Shown piece by piece: positions 32,124-40,859 of a stretch of DNA of 50,885 nt. How positions within the stretch are numbered: position 1 is the stretch's first letter; each line of letters opens with the position of its first letter. The notes beneath the pieces were generated by a model that worked only from the letters and a program-made list of their open reading frames with translations, ran no database searches and had not been told where the DNA came from. The position numbers and the translations under genes are program-made. This DNA is from an uncultured Oscillospiraceae bacterium (GTDB taxonomy: Bacteria > Bacillota > Clostridia > Oscillospirales > Oscillospiraceae): positions 1 to 50,885 of the forward strand of contig CANRDC010000009.1 of NCBI GenBank assembly GCA_947629245.1, in the 5' to 3' direction.

Positions 32124-33338
32124 TCAGGTGCGGTAATCTCCGTTGATCTTCACATAGTCGTAGGTCAGGTCGCAGCCCCAGGCGGTGGCGGAGGCCGCTC
32201 CGTCTCCCAGAGAGACCAGGATCTCGATCTCGTCCTCCAGCAGGACCTTCTTGGCCTCCTCCTCGGAAAAGTCCACTCCGGCCCCGTCCCGGCAGACCTC
32301 CACGCAGCCCGCCGCGGAGCGGAAGCTTACGCCCACCTTGTTCACATCCAGGTCCGCGCCGCTGTAGCCCAGCGCGCACAGGACCCGGCCCCAGTTGGCG
32401 TCCGCGCCGAACATGGCCGCCTTCACAAGGCTGGAGCAGATCACGCTCTTGGCGGCGGTCCGGGCCGCCGCCAGATCCCTGGCCCCGGTCACGGAGCACT
32501 CCAGAAGCCTGGTGGCCCCCTCGCCGTCCCCGGCGATGGCCCGGCACAGAGCCACGGTCACACTGTTCAGGGCCTCCATGAAGGCGGTGAATCCGTCGCC
32601 CTCGGCCGTGATCTCGGCGTTGCCCGCAAGACCGTTTGCCAGGACGCAGACCATGTCGTTGGTGGAGGTGTCCCCGTCGATACTGATCATGTTGAATGAA
32701 TTGGCCACGTCGCCGGACAGGGCCTTTTGCAGCATGGCGGGGGAGATTGCCGCGTCGGTGGTGAGAAAGACCAGCATGGTGGCCATGTTGGGATGGATCA
32801 TGCCGCTGCCCTTGGCGATGCCCCCCAGCCGACAGGTCCTGCCATCCAGCTCAAACTCTACCGCCGCCTGCTTGGGATGGGTGTCGGTGGTCATGATGGC
32901 CTCGCAGGCGTCGGTGCTGCCGTCCGCAGACAGGTCCGCCGCCAGAGCGCCGATCCGGTCCCGGACCGGGTCCAGGCTCAGCCTCTGGCCGATGACGCCG
33001 GTGGAGGCCACGATCACGTCCTCCGCCGGGATATCCAGCGTCCGCGCCGCCAGCTCCGCCATGCCACGGGCGATCTGCGGCCCGTCGGCGTTGCAGGTGT
33101 TGGCGTTGCCGCTGTTGCAGATCACGGCCTGGGCCATGCCGTCGGCCAGGTGTTCTCTGGTGACGGTCAGGGGCGCGCCCTTGACCAGATTGGTGGTGTA
33201 TACAGCCGCGGCGGCGGCCCGTTTTTCGCTCACGATCAGGGCCAGATCCTTCTTGCTGCGGTTGTGCCGGATGCCGCAGTGGATGCCCGCGGCCCTGAAT
33301 CCTCTGGCGGCGCAGACGCCGCCGGAAATACTCTTCAT
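32124..33338 (-). CDS. argJ: Bifunctional glutamate N-acetyltransferase / ornithine acetyltransferase
   Basis: ArgJ moves the acetyl group from N-acetylornithine to glutamate, giving the cyclic route; many homologues also use acetyl-CoA. The 404-residue precursor cleaves itself at an Ala-Thr bond, and the site is visible as KGSGMIHPNMATML (Thr as N-terminal nucleophile of the beta chain). Further signatures are ICNSGNANTCN and VASTGVIGQRL in the alpha part, SIDGDTSTNDMV and GANWGRVLCALGYSGA in the beta part. With argC, argB and argD it completes the cyclic pathway; no argA or argE is needed or seen. Ten bases separate it from argC. Confidence 0.96.
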   Translation of the reverse strand: MKSISGGVCAARGFRAAGIHCGIRHNRSKKDLALIVSEKRAAAAAVYTTNLVKGAPLTVTREHLADGMAQAVICNSGNANTCNADGPQIARGMAELAARTLDIPAEDVIVASTGVIGQRLSLDPVRDRIGALAADLSADGSTDACEAIMTTDTHPKQAAVEFELDGRTCRLGGIAKGSGMIHPNMATMLVFLTTDAAISPAMLQKALSGDVANSFNMISIDGDTSTNDMVCVLANGLAGNAEITAEGDGFTAFMEALNSVTVALCRAIAGDGEGATRLLECSVTGARDLAAARTAAKSVICSSLVKAAMFGADANWGRVLCALGYSGADLDVNKVGVSFRSAAGCVEVCRDGAGVDFSEEEAKKVLLEDEIEILVSLGDGAASATAWGCDLTYDYVKINGDYRT

Positions 33339-33348
33339 ATGTCCTCTC

Positions 33349-34263
33349 CTACAGATTCAACCCCGTGGTCTCGTCCAGACCCAGGAGGATATTCATGTTC
33401 TGAATGGCGGCGCCGGAGGCGCCCTTGCCAAGATTGTCGAAGGTGGAGATGAGCAGGATGCGCGCATCGTTCCCCGCTACGGTCACGCTCATGCCGTCGC
33501 TGCCGCTCAGGGCGTTGGCGGCCAGCATCCCATCGGGGCAGGGCTCATAGCGGACCACCGGTCCCGTGTACACGTCCCGGTACAGGGCCTTCACGTCCTC
33601 TATCCCGCCCCTGAGCTGGGAGGCAAAGACCGGCACCGTCACCTGCATGCCGCTGGTAAAATCCGCCACCACCGGGCAGAACGCCGGGGCCCTGTCGAGC
33701 CCGCACACGGCGGCCATCTCCGGAAGATGCTTGTGGGCCTGGGTAAGGCCGTACTGCCGGGGGCTGTCATAGGCCGCCGGGCGGTCCGCCGCCTCGTACT
33801 CGCCGATCATCTTCTTTCCGCCGCCGGAGTAGCCCGTCAGGGAGAAGCATGTCAGCTCCGCGTCCTTTGCCAGCAGCCCCACCCGGACCAGCGGCTCCAC
33901 CAGCGAGATAAAGCCGCTGGCGTGGCAGCCGGGATTGGCGATGCGGCGGCTGGCGCGGATGCGCTCCCGCCGGGACCCCAGCTCCGGGAAGCCGTACTCC
34001 CAGCCGGGAGCCGTCCGGTGGGCGGTGGAGGTGTCGATCACCGCCGTATCCCCGTGGACCAGGGCCGCCGCCTCGCTGGCGGCGTCGTCCGGCAGACAGA
34101 AAAAGGCGATGTCCGCTTCATTGATGGCCTCCTCCCGGGCCCGAGGGTCCTTGCGCCGGTCCTCGGGCAGGGCGATCAGCTCCAGCTCCGGCCGGGAGGT
34201 CAGCCGCTCCCGGATGCGCAGGCCGGTGGTACCGGCGCTGCCGTCGATAAATATTTTCGTCAT
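33349..34263 (-). CDS. argC: N-acetyl-gamma-glutamyl-phosphate reductase, short (type 2) form
   Basis: Reduces acetylglutamyl phosphate to the semialdehyde using NADPH. At 304 residues it belongs to the shorter type 2 family. Seen: IDGSAGTTGLRIRERL (nucleotide-binding), DIAFFCLPDDAASE, VIDTSTAHRT, the catalytic cysteine in IANPGCHASGFI, and LTGYSGGGKKMI. KHLPEMAAVCGL and a C-terminal STFDNLGKGASGAAIQNMN complete it. AAGGAG ten bases upstream sets the ATG at 34263; that ribosome binding site lies inside the last codons of the arginine-rich leader ORF, so initiation may depend on its translation. The frame stays open far upstream, but that sequence shows no homology and overlaps argG. Confidence 0.95.
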   Translation of the reverse strand: MTKIFIDGSAGTTGLRIRERLTSRPELELIALPEDRRKDPRAREEAINEADIAFFCLPDDAASEAAALVHGDTAVIDTSTAHRTAPGWEYGFPELGSRRERIRASRRIANPGCHASGFISLVEPLVRVGLLAKDAELTCFSLTGYSGGGKKMIGEYEAADRPAAYDSPRQYGLTQAHKHLPEMAAVCGLDRAPAFCPVVADFTSGMQVTVPVFASQLRGGIEDVKALYRDVYTGPVVRYEPCPDGMLAANALSGSDGMSVTVAGNDARILLISTFDNLGKGASGAAIQNMNILLGLDETTGLNL

Positions 34264-34267
34264 GCTT

Positions 34268-34345
34268 TCAAAAACTCCTTGATCTACGCGATCTGCGCCT
34301 CCACCGAGGCCAGAGAGGCGCCTCCTCGGAAACGCGCTTTTCCAT
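34268..34345 (-). CDS. Arginine-rich 25-codon leader ORF before argC
   Basis: On the minus strand GGAGG lies five bases before ATG. The peptide is MEKRVSEEAPLW followed by PRWRRRSRRSRSF. Eight of 25 codons are Arg, seven of them in the last 12, and five different Arg codons are used (CGC, CGG, CGT, AGA, AGG). The stop is four bases before the argC start, and the argC ribosome binding site is inside its last codons. Three GAGGCGC/GCGCCTC segments (34348-34354, 34315-34321, 34295-34301) allow mutually exclusive stems. This is the layout of a leader peptide that senses charged tRNA-Arg, but chance in GC-rich DNA is possible and no U-tailed terminator follows. Confidence 0.45.
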   Translation of the reverse strand: MEKRVSEEAPLWPRWRRRSRRSRSF

Positions 34346-34372
34346 ACGCGCCTCCGTCTTTTACGCAGAATT

Positions 34373-34400
34373 CCTGCACGGGCCCCAGAGCCCGTGCAGG
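34373..34400 (-). terminator. Strong hairpin between argG and the argC leader
   Basis: CCTGCACGGGC and GCCCGTGCAGG form an 11-bp stem with a 6-base loop, 20 bases after the argG stop. The downstream minus-strand bases are AATTCTG, a poor U tract, so it may only reduce readthrough or protect the argG mRNA end. Confidence 0.5.
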
Positions 34401-34420
34401 ATCTGAATCTTGAATCCCTT

Positions 34421-35638
34421 TTATTCCTTCCCGTCCACCAGCGCCTGGACCTTGATAGGCAGACCGAAGAGGTTGATGAAGCCCTGGGCGTCCTTCTGGT
34501 CGTAATCGCTCTCGCCGAAGGTGGCAATCTTCTCGGAATACAGGCTGTAGGGGCTCCAGACCCCGGCGTTGATCATGTTGCCCTTATAGAGCTTCAGCCG
34601 CACCTTGCCGGTGACCCGCTCCTGGGTCTTGTCCACAAAGGCGCTGAGGGCCTCCCGCAGGGGTGTGAACCACTGGCCGTTGTACACCAGCTCCGCGAAG
34701 GTGATGGAAAGCCGCTGCTTCTCATGGGCGGTCATCTTGTCCAGACACACGCTCTCCAGCACCGAGTGTGCCTTGTAGAGGATCGCGCCGCCCGGCGTCT
34801 CGTATACGCCCCGGCACTTCATGCCCACCAGCCGGTTCTCCACGATGTCCAAAAGGCCGATGCCGTTGGCTCCGCCCAGCTCGTTGAGCTTGAGGATGAT
34901 GTCCTTGGCGCTCAGCTTCTCGCCGTTCAACGCCACGGGCACGCCCTGTTCAAAGTCCAGGGTTATGTAGGTGGGCTTATCCGGGGCCTGGAGGGGGCTC
35001 ACGCCCATCTCCAGAAAGCCGGGCTTTTCATACTGGGGCTCGTTGCCGGTGTCCTCCAGGTCCAGACCCTCGTGGCTCAGGTGCCACAGGTTCTTGTCCT
35101 TGGAATAGTTGGTCTCCCGGTTGATGCGCAGGGGCACGTTATGGGCCTCGGCGTAGTCTATCTCCTCCTCCCGGCTTTTCAGGGACCACTCCCGCCACGG
35201 GGCGATGATGGGCATGTTGGGGGCGAAGTGCCTGATGGCAAGCTCGAAGCGGACCTGGTCGTTGCCCTTGCCGGTGCAGCCGTGGACGATGGCGTCCGCG
35301 CCCTCCTTCAGCGCCACCTCCACCAGGCCCTTGGCGATGCAGGGCCGGGCGTGGCTGGTGCCCAGCAGATATTCCTCGTACACCGCCCCGGCCTTCATGG
35401 TGGGGATGATGTAATCGTTCACATATTCCTCCGTCAGGTCCAGCACGTACAGCTTGGACGCGCCGGTGGCCAGGGCCTTTTCCTCCAGCCCCTCCAGCTC
35501 GTCCGCCTGGCCCACGTTCCCGGCCACGGCGATGACCTCGCAGTTATTATAGTTCTCCTTCAGCCAGGGGATGATGATGGACGTGTCCAGCCCCCCGGAA
35601 TAGGCAAGCACTACCTTTTTGATGTCTTGCTTGTTCAT
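34421..35638 (-). CDS. argG: Argininosuccinate synthase
   Basis: Joins citrulline and aspartate with ATP. The 405-residue product has the N-type PP-loop [15 protein letters not shown] at the N-terminus, [43 protein letters not shown] and the C-terminal tetramer region GEFxx-like [16 protein letters not shown]. Length and motifs are canonical. It is the first gene of the arginine segment and has its own consensus promoter with ArgR-like boxes. argH, which would finish the pathway, is not in the window. The start ATG follows AGGAG by seven bases. Transcription probably continues past a hairpin into argC. Confidence 0.97.
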   Translation of the reverse strand: MNKQDIKKVVLAYSGGLDTSIIIPWLKENYNNCEVIAVAGNVGQADELEGLEEKALATGASKLYVLDLTEEYVNDYIIPTMKAGAVYEEYLLGTSHARPCIAKGLVEVALKEGADAIVHGCTGKGNDQVRFELAIRHFAPNMPIIAPWREWSLKSREEEIDYAEAHNVPLRINRETNYSKDKNLWHLSHEGLDLEDTGNEPQYEKPGFLEMGVSPLQAPDKPTYITLDFEQGVPVALNGEKLSAKDIILKLNELGGANGIGLLDIVENRLVGMKCRGVYETPGGAILYKAHSVLESVCLDKMTAHEKQRLSITFAELVYNGQWFTPLREALSAFVDKTQERVTGKVRLKLYKGNMINAGVWSPYSLYSEKIATFGESDYDQKDAQGFINLFGLPIKVQALVDGKE

Positions 35639-35668
35639 GCTGTTTACTCCTGTTTTTCATCGGATGAT

Positions 35669-35683
35669 CATGAATAATTATGC
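35669..35683 (-). promoter_or_regulatory. ARG box (ArgR/AhrC operator) near argG transcription start
   Basis: CATGAATAATTATGC matches the AhrC/ArgR half-site pattern (CATGAATAAAAATKCA) at most positions and is palindromic (GCATAATTATTCATG on the other strand). It lies just downstream of the -10, at the expected transcription start. Confidence 0.6.
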
Positions 35684-35687
35684 GGAA

Positions 35688-35716
35688 ATTATAGGGTCTT
35701 ATTCTGAAAATGTCAA
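35688..35716 (-). promoter_or_regulatory. Consensus promoter of argG
   Basis: Minus strand TTGACA (35716-35711), exactly 17 bases, TATAAT (35693-35688). A fully consensus housekeeping promoter, about 50 bases before the argG start, flanked on both sides by ARG-box-like palindromes, which fits strong but repressible expression. Confidence 0.8.
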
Positions 35717-35742
35717 TGAATATTCACTATAATATTCATTAT
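35714..35742 (-). promoter_or_regulatory. Tandem ARG-box-like palindromes upstream of argG
   Basis: ATGAATATT-CACTAT-AATATTCAT (35716-35739), including the 10-base palindrome TGAATATTCA (35717-35726). It overlaps the -35 hexamer, where a bound ArgR hexamer would block RNA polymerase. Confidence 0.6.
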
Positions 35743-35832
35743 TGACAAATGTTTGGTGATGTTGGCGAAAGCGTCCCGCCCCGTGCGGGCCGTTCTTGGT
35801 CAATCTGCCGTCGTCCGAGGGGCATGAAGCGT

Positions 35833-35863
35833 CCGGACCCGGCCCTCATGGGGCCGGGTCCGG
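35833..35863 (-). terminator. Hairpin at the end of the trp operon
   Basis: CCGGACCCGGCCC and GGGCCGGGTCCGG, a 13-bp GC stem 24 bases after the trpA stop. It lacks a U tract on the minus strand. The remaining part of 35639-35886 holds the argG control region only. Confidence 0.55.
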
Positions 35864-35886
35864 GGCGAGTCCGATCCGCGCGGCGC

Positions 35887-36660
35887 TCAAGGCCGCAGGG
35901 CCTCCGTCATGGTCCGCACGTACGCGCCCACGCGCTCCGGCGCGTCCTTGCCGTATTGGGCCAGCAGCTTGATGATGGCGGAGCCCACGATTGCCCCGTC
36001 GGAGAGGTCGGCCATTTTGACTGCCTGCTCCGGCGTGGAGATGCCAAAGCCGATGGCGCAGGGTATGGCTGTGTTGGCCCGGACCACCTTCACGATGGAG
36101 GCCAGGTCTGTGGTGATCTCGCTGCGGGTGCCGGTCACGCCCAGGCTGGAGACGATGTAGAGGAACCCCTCCGCCTCCCTGGCGATCATGGCGATGCGCC
36201 CCGCCGAGGTGGGGGCCACCAGGGAGATCAGGTCCACGCCGTACTGCTGGCACAGGGGCAGGAACTCCCCCTTTTCCTCGAAGGGCAGGTCGGGCAGGAT
36301 GAGCCCGTCGACGCCGATGTCCCGGCAGGCGGAGATGAACCGCTCTGCGCCGTAGGAAAAGACCACGTTGGCGTAGGTCATGAACACCATGGGCACGGTC
36401 ACGTCCCGGCGCAGGTCCCGGACCAGGCCGAATATCCTGTCCGTGGTGATCCCGCCGGTGAGCGCCCGGAGGTTGGCCGCCTGGATGACGGGACCCTCGG
36501 CGGTGGGGTCGGAGAAGGGGATGCCCAGTTCGATGAGGCTGGCCCCGTTTGCCACGCAGGCGCGGACGCAGGCGGCGGTAGTCTCCAGGTCGGGGTCGCC
36601 GCAGGTGATGAACGGGATGAACGCCTTGCCGCGGGCAAAGGCGTTGGCGATGTTACTCAT
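35887..36660 (-). CDS. trpA: Tryptophan synthase alpha chain
   Basis: Splits indole-3-glycerol phosphate into indole, which is channelled to TrpB, and glyceraldehyde 3-phosphate. The 257-residue TIM barrel shows [12 protein letters not shown], the catalytic Glu in [19 protein letters not shown] (Glu near 49 and Asp in the loop), [34 protein letters not shown] and GFGISTPEQ. The start ATG at 36660 overlaps the trpB stop by 8 bases, giving coupled translation suited to a 1:1 complex. GGAGG-like sequence lies in the end of trpB. Last gene of the trp operon. Confidence 0.97.
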   Translation of the reverse strand: MSNIANAFARGKAFIPFITCGDPDLETTAACVRACVANGASLIELGIPFSDPTAEGPVIQAANLRALTGGITTDRIFGLVRDLRRDVTVPMVFMTYANVVFSYGAERFISACRDIGVDGLILPDLPFEEKGEFLPLCQQYGVDLISLVAPTSAGRIAMIAREAEGFLYIVSSLGVTGTRSEITTDLASIVKVVRANTAIPCAIGFGISTPEQAVKMADLSDGAIVGSAIIKLLAQYGKDAPERVGAYVRTMTEALRP

Positions 36661-37837
36661 GGATATCCTCCCCTCTGTAGCGGGCGATGGCCGCGCAGTC
36701 CTTGTCCCCCCGGCCGGAGATGGTGATGACGACGATCCGGTCCTTTCCCATGGTCGGGGCCAGCTTTTGCGCATAGGCCACCGCGTGGGCGGACTCAATG
36801 GCGGGGATGATGCCCTCCGTCCGGGCCAGATATTCAAAGGCGTCCACCGCCTCGTCGTCGGTGATGGGGACATACTCCGCCCGGCCGGTATCGTGCAGCC
36901 AGGCGTGCTCCGGGCCGATGCCGGGGTAGTCCAGCCCCGCGGAGATGGAGTATACCGGGGCGATCTGGCCGTATTCGTCCTGGCAGAAGTAGCTCTTCAT
37001 GCCGTGGAAGATGCCCAGCCGCCCCGTGGCGATGGTGGCGGCGGTCTCAAAGGTGTCCACGCCCCGTCCGGCGGCCTCGCAGCCGATGAGCCGCACGGAG
37101 GGCTCCGGGATGAAGTGGTAAAAGCTGCCGATGGCGTTGGACCCGCCGCCTACGCAGGCGATCACCGCGTCGGGCAGTCGGCCCTCCTTCTCCTGAAGCT
37201 GCTGCTTGATCTCACGGGAGATCACCGCCTGGAAATCCCGGACGATGGTGGGGAAGGGGTGAGGACCCATGACGGAGCCCAGGCAGTAGTGGGTATCGTC
37301 GATGCGGCGGGTCCACTCCCGCATGGCCTCGGATACCGCGTCCTTCAGCGTGGCGGTGCCGGTGGTCACGGGCACCACCTCCGCCCCCAGAAGCCGCATC
37401 CGGTACACGTTCAGGGCCTGGCGCTTTGTGTCCTCCTCGCCCATGAACACCACACACCGCATCCCCATGAGGGCGGCGGCGGTGGCGGTGGCTACGCCAT
37501 GCTGACCGGCGCCGGTCTCCGCGATGAGGCGGGTCTTGCCCATCTTCTTCGCCAGCAGCGCCTGGCCCAGGACGTTGTTGATCTTGTGGGCGCCGGTGTG
37601 GTTGAGATCCTCCCGTTTGAGGTAGATCTTCGCGCCCCCCAGGTCCTGGGTCATCTTCTCCGCATAGTACAGCCGGGAGGGGCGGCCCGCGTACTCGTTG
37701 AAAAGATAGGTCAGCTCCCGGTCAAAGTCCGGGTCGTTTTTGAAATGCTCATAGGCGGCCTCCAGCTCGATGACCGCGTTCATCAGCGTCTCCGGGATAT
37801 ACTGTCCGCCGTGGATGCCAAAGCGTCCGTTGGACAT
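36653..37837 (-). CDS. trpB: Tryptophan synthase beta chain
   Basis: PLP enzyme that condenses indole and serine. The 394-residue product is a classical TrpB1: [16 protein letters not shown] at the start, [13 protein letters not shown], the PLP lysine in [18 protein letters not shown] (HTGAHK), [13 protein letters not shown], and the phosphate loop [28 protein letters not shown] and [13 protein letters not shown] follow. I chose the ATG at 37837 because AAAGGA is nine bases upstream; an ATG at 37846, which overlaps the trpF stop, is too close to that site. TrpB1 type fits pairing with TrpA encoded next. Confidence 0.97.
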   Translation of the reverse strand: MSNGRFGIHGGQYIPETLMNAVIELEAAYEHFKNDPDFDRELTYLFNEYAGRPSRLYYAEKMTQDLGGAKIYLKREDLNHTGAHKINNVLGQALLAKKMGKTRLIAETGAGQHGVATATAAALMGMRCVVFMGEEDTKRQALNVYRMRLLGAEVVPVTTGTATLKDAVSEAMREWTRRIDDTHYCLGSVMGPHPFPTIVRDFQAVISREIKQQLQEKEGRLPDAVIACVGGGSNAIGSFYHFIPEPSVRLIGCEAAGRGVDTFETAATIATGRLGIFHGMKSYFCQDEYGQIAPVYSISAGLDYPGIGPEHAWLHDTGRAEYVPITDDEAVDAFEYLARTEGIIPAIESAHAVAYAQKLAPTMGKDRIVVITISGRGDKDCAAIARYRGEDIHE

Positions 37838-37842
37838 GGCGT

Positions 37843-38448
37843 TCATTCCTTTCGTGCGGCGGCCACAGCCGCCTTGATCTTGTCAAAGTCTTTTGCTTTC
37901 TCCGTCTCCACGCCGCTGGAGATGTCCAGGCCGTAGGGCCGGAGCCGGACTATGGCGTCGGGGATATTCTCCGGGGTCAGCCCGCCAGCCAGAATATAGG
38001 GCCGGGTCACGCCCTGGGTCAGGGACCAGTCAAAGGTCTCGCCGGTGCCGGTGCCGTTGTCCAAAAGGACCATATCGGCGGCGGAGGCGTTGGCGGCAGC
38101 CAGGTCCGCGGGGTCGCGGACCTTGAAGGCCTTCCAGACCGCGCAGCCGGGAGCCAGGGCCCGGAGAGCGGCGATAGTGCCGTCGTCCTCGCTGCCATGG
38201 AGCTGGGCCACGGCGATGGTGCCGTCGTTCAGCAGGGCCGCCACATCCTCCACGGGGCTGTTCACAAATACACCCACAGGGGTGATGCCGGGGGCCAGTC
38301 CCGCCCGCAGGGTCCGTACCTGGTCCGGGGCAAGGTTCCGGTGGCTTTTGGGGAAGTTGATGATGAAGCCGCACCAGTCCGGTCGGGCCGCGTTGACGTA
38401 TTCGACGTCCTGGGGCCGGTAAAGACCGCAGATCTTGATCTTTGTCAT
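37843..38448 (-). CDS. trpF: Phosphoribosylanthranilate isomerase
   Basis: Performs the Amadori rearrangement of phosphoribosylanthranilate. The 201-residue TIM barrel has the catalytic cysteine in [13 protein letters not shown] at the N-terminus, [48 protein letters not shown] with the catalytic Asp, and [34 protein letters not shown] closes the phosphate site. The ATG overlaps the trpC stop by 4 bases. As a separate protein it is typical of Firmicutes, unlike the fused TrpCF of enteric bacteria. A long frame upstream of the ATG is only the antiparallel composition of trpC. Confidence 0.96.
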   Translation of the reverse strand: MTKIKICGLYRPQDVEYVNAARPDWCGFIINFPKSHRNLAPDQVRTLRAGLAPGITPVGVFVNSPVEDVAALLNDGTIAVAQLHGSEDDGTIAALRALAPGCAVWKAFKVRDPADLAAANASAADMVLLDNGTGTGETFDWSLTQGVTRPYILAGGLTPENIPDAIVRLRPYGLDISSGVETEKAKDFDKIKAAVAAARKE

Positions 38449-39233
38449 TGCGCCGCCTCCCGCATGGCCGCCAGCAGCGCCGCCTTGTCCCGCGCGCGCA
38501 TGAGGACCTCGCCCATGAGGACCGCGTCGGCCCCCAGCCTTCGCAGCGCCGCCGCGTCCGCCGGACCGGTCACGCCGCTCTCCGCCACGTATACCGCCTC
38601 CGGCGGGATAAGCTCCCGCAGCCGGGCGGCGTTGGAGAAGTCCACGGTAAAGTCCTTCAGGTTTCGGTTGTTCACGCCGATGATCCTGGCTCCGGCGCTG
38701 AGGGCGGAGCGTATCTCCGCCTCGTCGTGGGTCTCTACCAGGGCGGCCAGCCCCAGCCGGTCGCATATGTCCAGGTATTTGGCGACGGTGGCCGTGTCCA
38801 GAAGCGCGCAGATGAGAAGCACCGCGTTGGCGCCCATGACCTTGGCCTGGTAAAGCTGGTACTCGTCCACGGTAAAATCCTTGCGGAGCATAGGGAGCGA
38901 TATCGCTTGTCGGATGTCACGAAAGATGTCGTCCGACCCTAAAAACCACTTGGGCTCCGTCAGGCAGGATACCGCGTCCGCCCCGGCGGCCTCGTAGGAG
39001 CGGGCGATGTCCAGGTAGGGAAAGTCCGGCGCGATGAGCCCCTTGGAGGGGGAGGCCCGCTTCACCTCGCAGATGAAGCTGAGGCCCGGCTTTTTAAGCG
39101 CGGCCACGAACGACTGCCCGTCGGCAGGACCGCCCCGGGCGGCCAGCTCCCGCATGGCCGCCGGGTCGATACGGGCCTTGTCCGCCGCTACCCGTTCCCG
39201 GGCGTGGGCGGACAGTTGGTCCAGGATGGTCAT
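38445..39233 (-). CDS. trpC: Indole-3-glycerol-phosphate synthase
   Basis: Closes the indole ring from CdRP with loss of CO2 and water. The 262-residue TIM barrel shows ICEVKRASPSKGLIAPDF (catalytic Lys and Glu), AVSCLTEPKWFLGSDD, LPMLRKDFTVDEYQ with the catalytic Lys, GANAVLLI, GVNNRNLKDFTVD and YVAESGVTGPADA. Length is normal. The ATG at 39233 follows GGAGG, which lies at the very end of trpD, one base after its stop. Translationally coupled to trpF by a 4-base overlap. Confidence 0.96.
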   Translation of the reverse strand: MTILDQLSAHARERVAADKARIDPAAMRELAARGGPADGQSFVAALKKPGLSFICEVKRASPSKGLIAPDFPYLDIARSYEAAGADAVSCLTEPKWFLGSDDIFRDIRQAISLPMLRKDFTVDEYQLYQAKVMGANAVLLICALLDTATVAKYLDICDRLGLAALVETHDEAEIRSALSAGARIIGVNNRNLKDFTVDFSNAARLRELIPPEAVYVAESGVTGPADAAALRRLGADAVLMGEVLMRARDKAALLAAMREAAQ

Positions 39234-39234
39234 C

Positions 39235-40260
39235 TCACGCCTCCGGCCGGTTGGAGACCTCGATGAACCTGGCAAGCGTCTCGGCGGCCTTGCCGCTGTC
39301 GATGAGCTCCGCCGCCAGAGTCACGCCCTCGGTCCAGCTTGCCGCCTTGCCGCCGATGTAAAGGGCCGCGCCCGCGTTCAGCAGCACCGCGTCCCGCTTG
39401 GGACCGGGGGCGCCCGCCAGGATATCCCGGACGATCTGGGCGTTCTCCGCCGGGGCGCCGCCCGTAAGGTCGCTCTTTTCGCAGCGGGTCAGGCCGAAGT
39501 CCTCCGGCGTCACCGTATAGGACTTGAACCAGCCGTCCTTGAACTCGCACACGGCGGTGGGGGAGGACAGGGATATCTCGTCCAGCTTGTCCTTGCCGTA
39601 GACCACCATGCCCCGCTCCACGCCCAGGCTGATGAGCACCTGGGCCAGAGGCTCCACCAGGTACTCGTCATACACGCCCAGAAGCTGCGTCTTGGGGCTG
39701 CCGGGGTTGGTCAATGGTCCCAGGATGTTGAACACCGTCCTAAAGCCCAGCTCCTTGCGGATAGCGCCCACATATTTCATGGAGGTGTGATATTTCTGGG
39801 CGAAGAAGAAGCACATGCCCGCCTCATTCAGAAGTTCTACGCACCGCTCCGGGCTCTGCTGGATGTTGACGCCCAGGGCCTCCAGGCAGTCGGCGGTGCC
39901 GCACTGGGAGGAGGCGGCCCGGTTGCCGTGCTTGGCCACCTTGATGCCCCCGGCGGCGGCCACCAGCGCGGAGGCGGTGGAGATGTTGAAGCTGTGGGCT
40001 CCGTCGCCGCCGGTGCCCACGATCTCGAATACGGGGAAGGGAACGCTCACCTTCGTGGCGTGGTCCCGCATGGCCGCGGCGCAGCCCGCGATCTCGTCGC
40101 TGGTCTCGGCCTTGGCGCTCTTGGTGGACAGCGCCGCGAGAAACGCGGCGTTTTGGGTCTGGGTGGTCTCGCCGGACATGATCTCGTTCATGACGGCGTA
40201 TGCCTCCTCGTAGGTCAGGTCCTCCTTGGAGACGATCTTCGCAATGGCTTCTCTTATCAT
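39235..40260 (-). CDS. trpD: Anthranilate phosphoribosyltransferase
   Basis: Attaches phosphoribosyl from PRPP to anthranilate. In 341 residues are seen the alpha-helical N-terminal domain with [15 protein letters not shown], the PRPP-binding [16 protein letters not shown] (GTGGD), [45 protein letters not shown] and [13 protein letters not shown] with the metal-binding Asp-Glu. Length is canonical and TrpG is a separate gene, so there is no trpGD fusion. AAAGGAG lies before the ATG, 29 bases after trpG. Confidence 0.96.
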   Translation of the reverse strand: MIREAIAKIVSKEDLTYEEAYAVMNEIMSGETTQTQNAAFLAALSTKSAKAETSDEIAGCAAAMRDHATKVSVPFPVFEIVGTGGDGAHSFNISTASALVAAAGGIKVAKHGNRAASSQCGTADCLEALGVNIQQSPERCVELLNEAGMCFFFAQKYHTSMKYVGAIRKELGFRTVFNILGPLTNPGSPKTQLLGVYDEYLVEPLAQVLISLGVERGMVVYGKDKLDEISLSSPTAVCEFKDGWFKSYTVTPEDFGLTRCEKSDLTGGAPAENAQIVRDILAGAPGPKRDAVLLNAGAALYIGGKAASWTEGVTLAAELIDSGKAAETLARFIEVSNRPEA

Positions 40261-40289
40261 GGTGGGAACTCCTTTCCTTTTATGACAGA

Positions 40290-40859
40290 TTATGACAGAT
40301 GGATAAAGTTTCGCAGCATGGCCCGTCCGTCCGGGGTCATGATGGACTCAGGGTGGAACTGGACGCCGAAAACGGGGTATTCCCTGTGCCGGACCGCCAT
40401 CACCTCTCCGTCCTCGGTGCGGGCGGTGACGGCGAGGCACTCCGGGATGGTGTCCGGGTCCGCCGCGAGAGAGTGATACCGGGCCACGGGCGCGCTCTCG
40501 GGACAGCCCGCGAACAGGGGGCAGTCAAGGTCGAAGCGGACCGTGGACTGCTTGCCGTGCATGAGCTTTTTGGCATAGGTGACCGTGGCCCCATAGGCGG
40601 CGCAGATGGCCTGGTGGCCCAGACAGACCCCCAGCATGGGGATGGTCGGGCCCAACGTGCGCACCGCCTCCATGGTGACGCCCGCGTCCTCCGGCCGTCC
40701 AGGGCCGGGGGAGAGGATGATGCGGTCCGGGCCCAGGGCGCCGATCTGGGCCACGGTCAGCTCATCGTTGCGGATGACCCGGATGTCCGGGTCCAGCGCC
40801 CCCACCAGCTGGTAGAGGTTATAGGAAAAGCTGTCGTAATTGTCGATGAGAAGGATCAT
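40290..40859 (-). CDS. trpG: Anthranilate synthase component II (glutaminase)
   Basis: Supplies ammonia from glutamine to TrpE; in many Firmicutes the same protein also serves para-aminobenzoate synthesis (PabA). The 189-residue product has [15 protein letters not shown] at the start, [13 protein letters not shown], the nucleophile in [23 protein letters not shown] and the His-Glu pair [10 protein letters not shown]. Length is normal for a free glutaminase subunit. The ATG overlaps the trpE stop by 4 bases (ATGA). No pabB or pabC is near. Confidence 0.95.
   Translation of the reverse strand: MILLIDNYDSFSYNLYQLVGALDPDIRVIRNDELTVAQIGALGPDRIILSPGPGRPEDAGVTMEAVRTLGPTIPMLGVCLGHQAICAAYGATVTYAKKLMHGKQSTVRFDLDCPLFAGCPESAPVARYHSLAADPDTIPECLAVTARTEDGEVMAVRHREYPVFGVQFHPESIMTPDGRAMLRNFIHLS

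Noticed and set aside
34346-34527. Extended N-terminus of argC reaching into argG
   Set aside because: The extra residues are basic and repetitive, overlap argG antiparallel-free coding in another frame, and the ATG at 34263 has a proper ribosome binding site.
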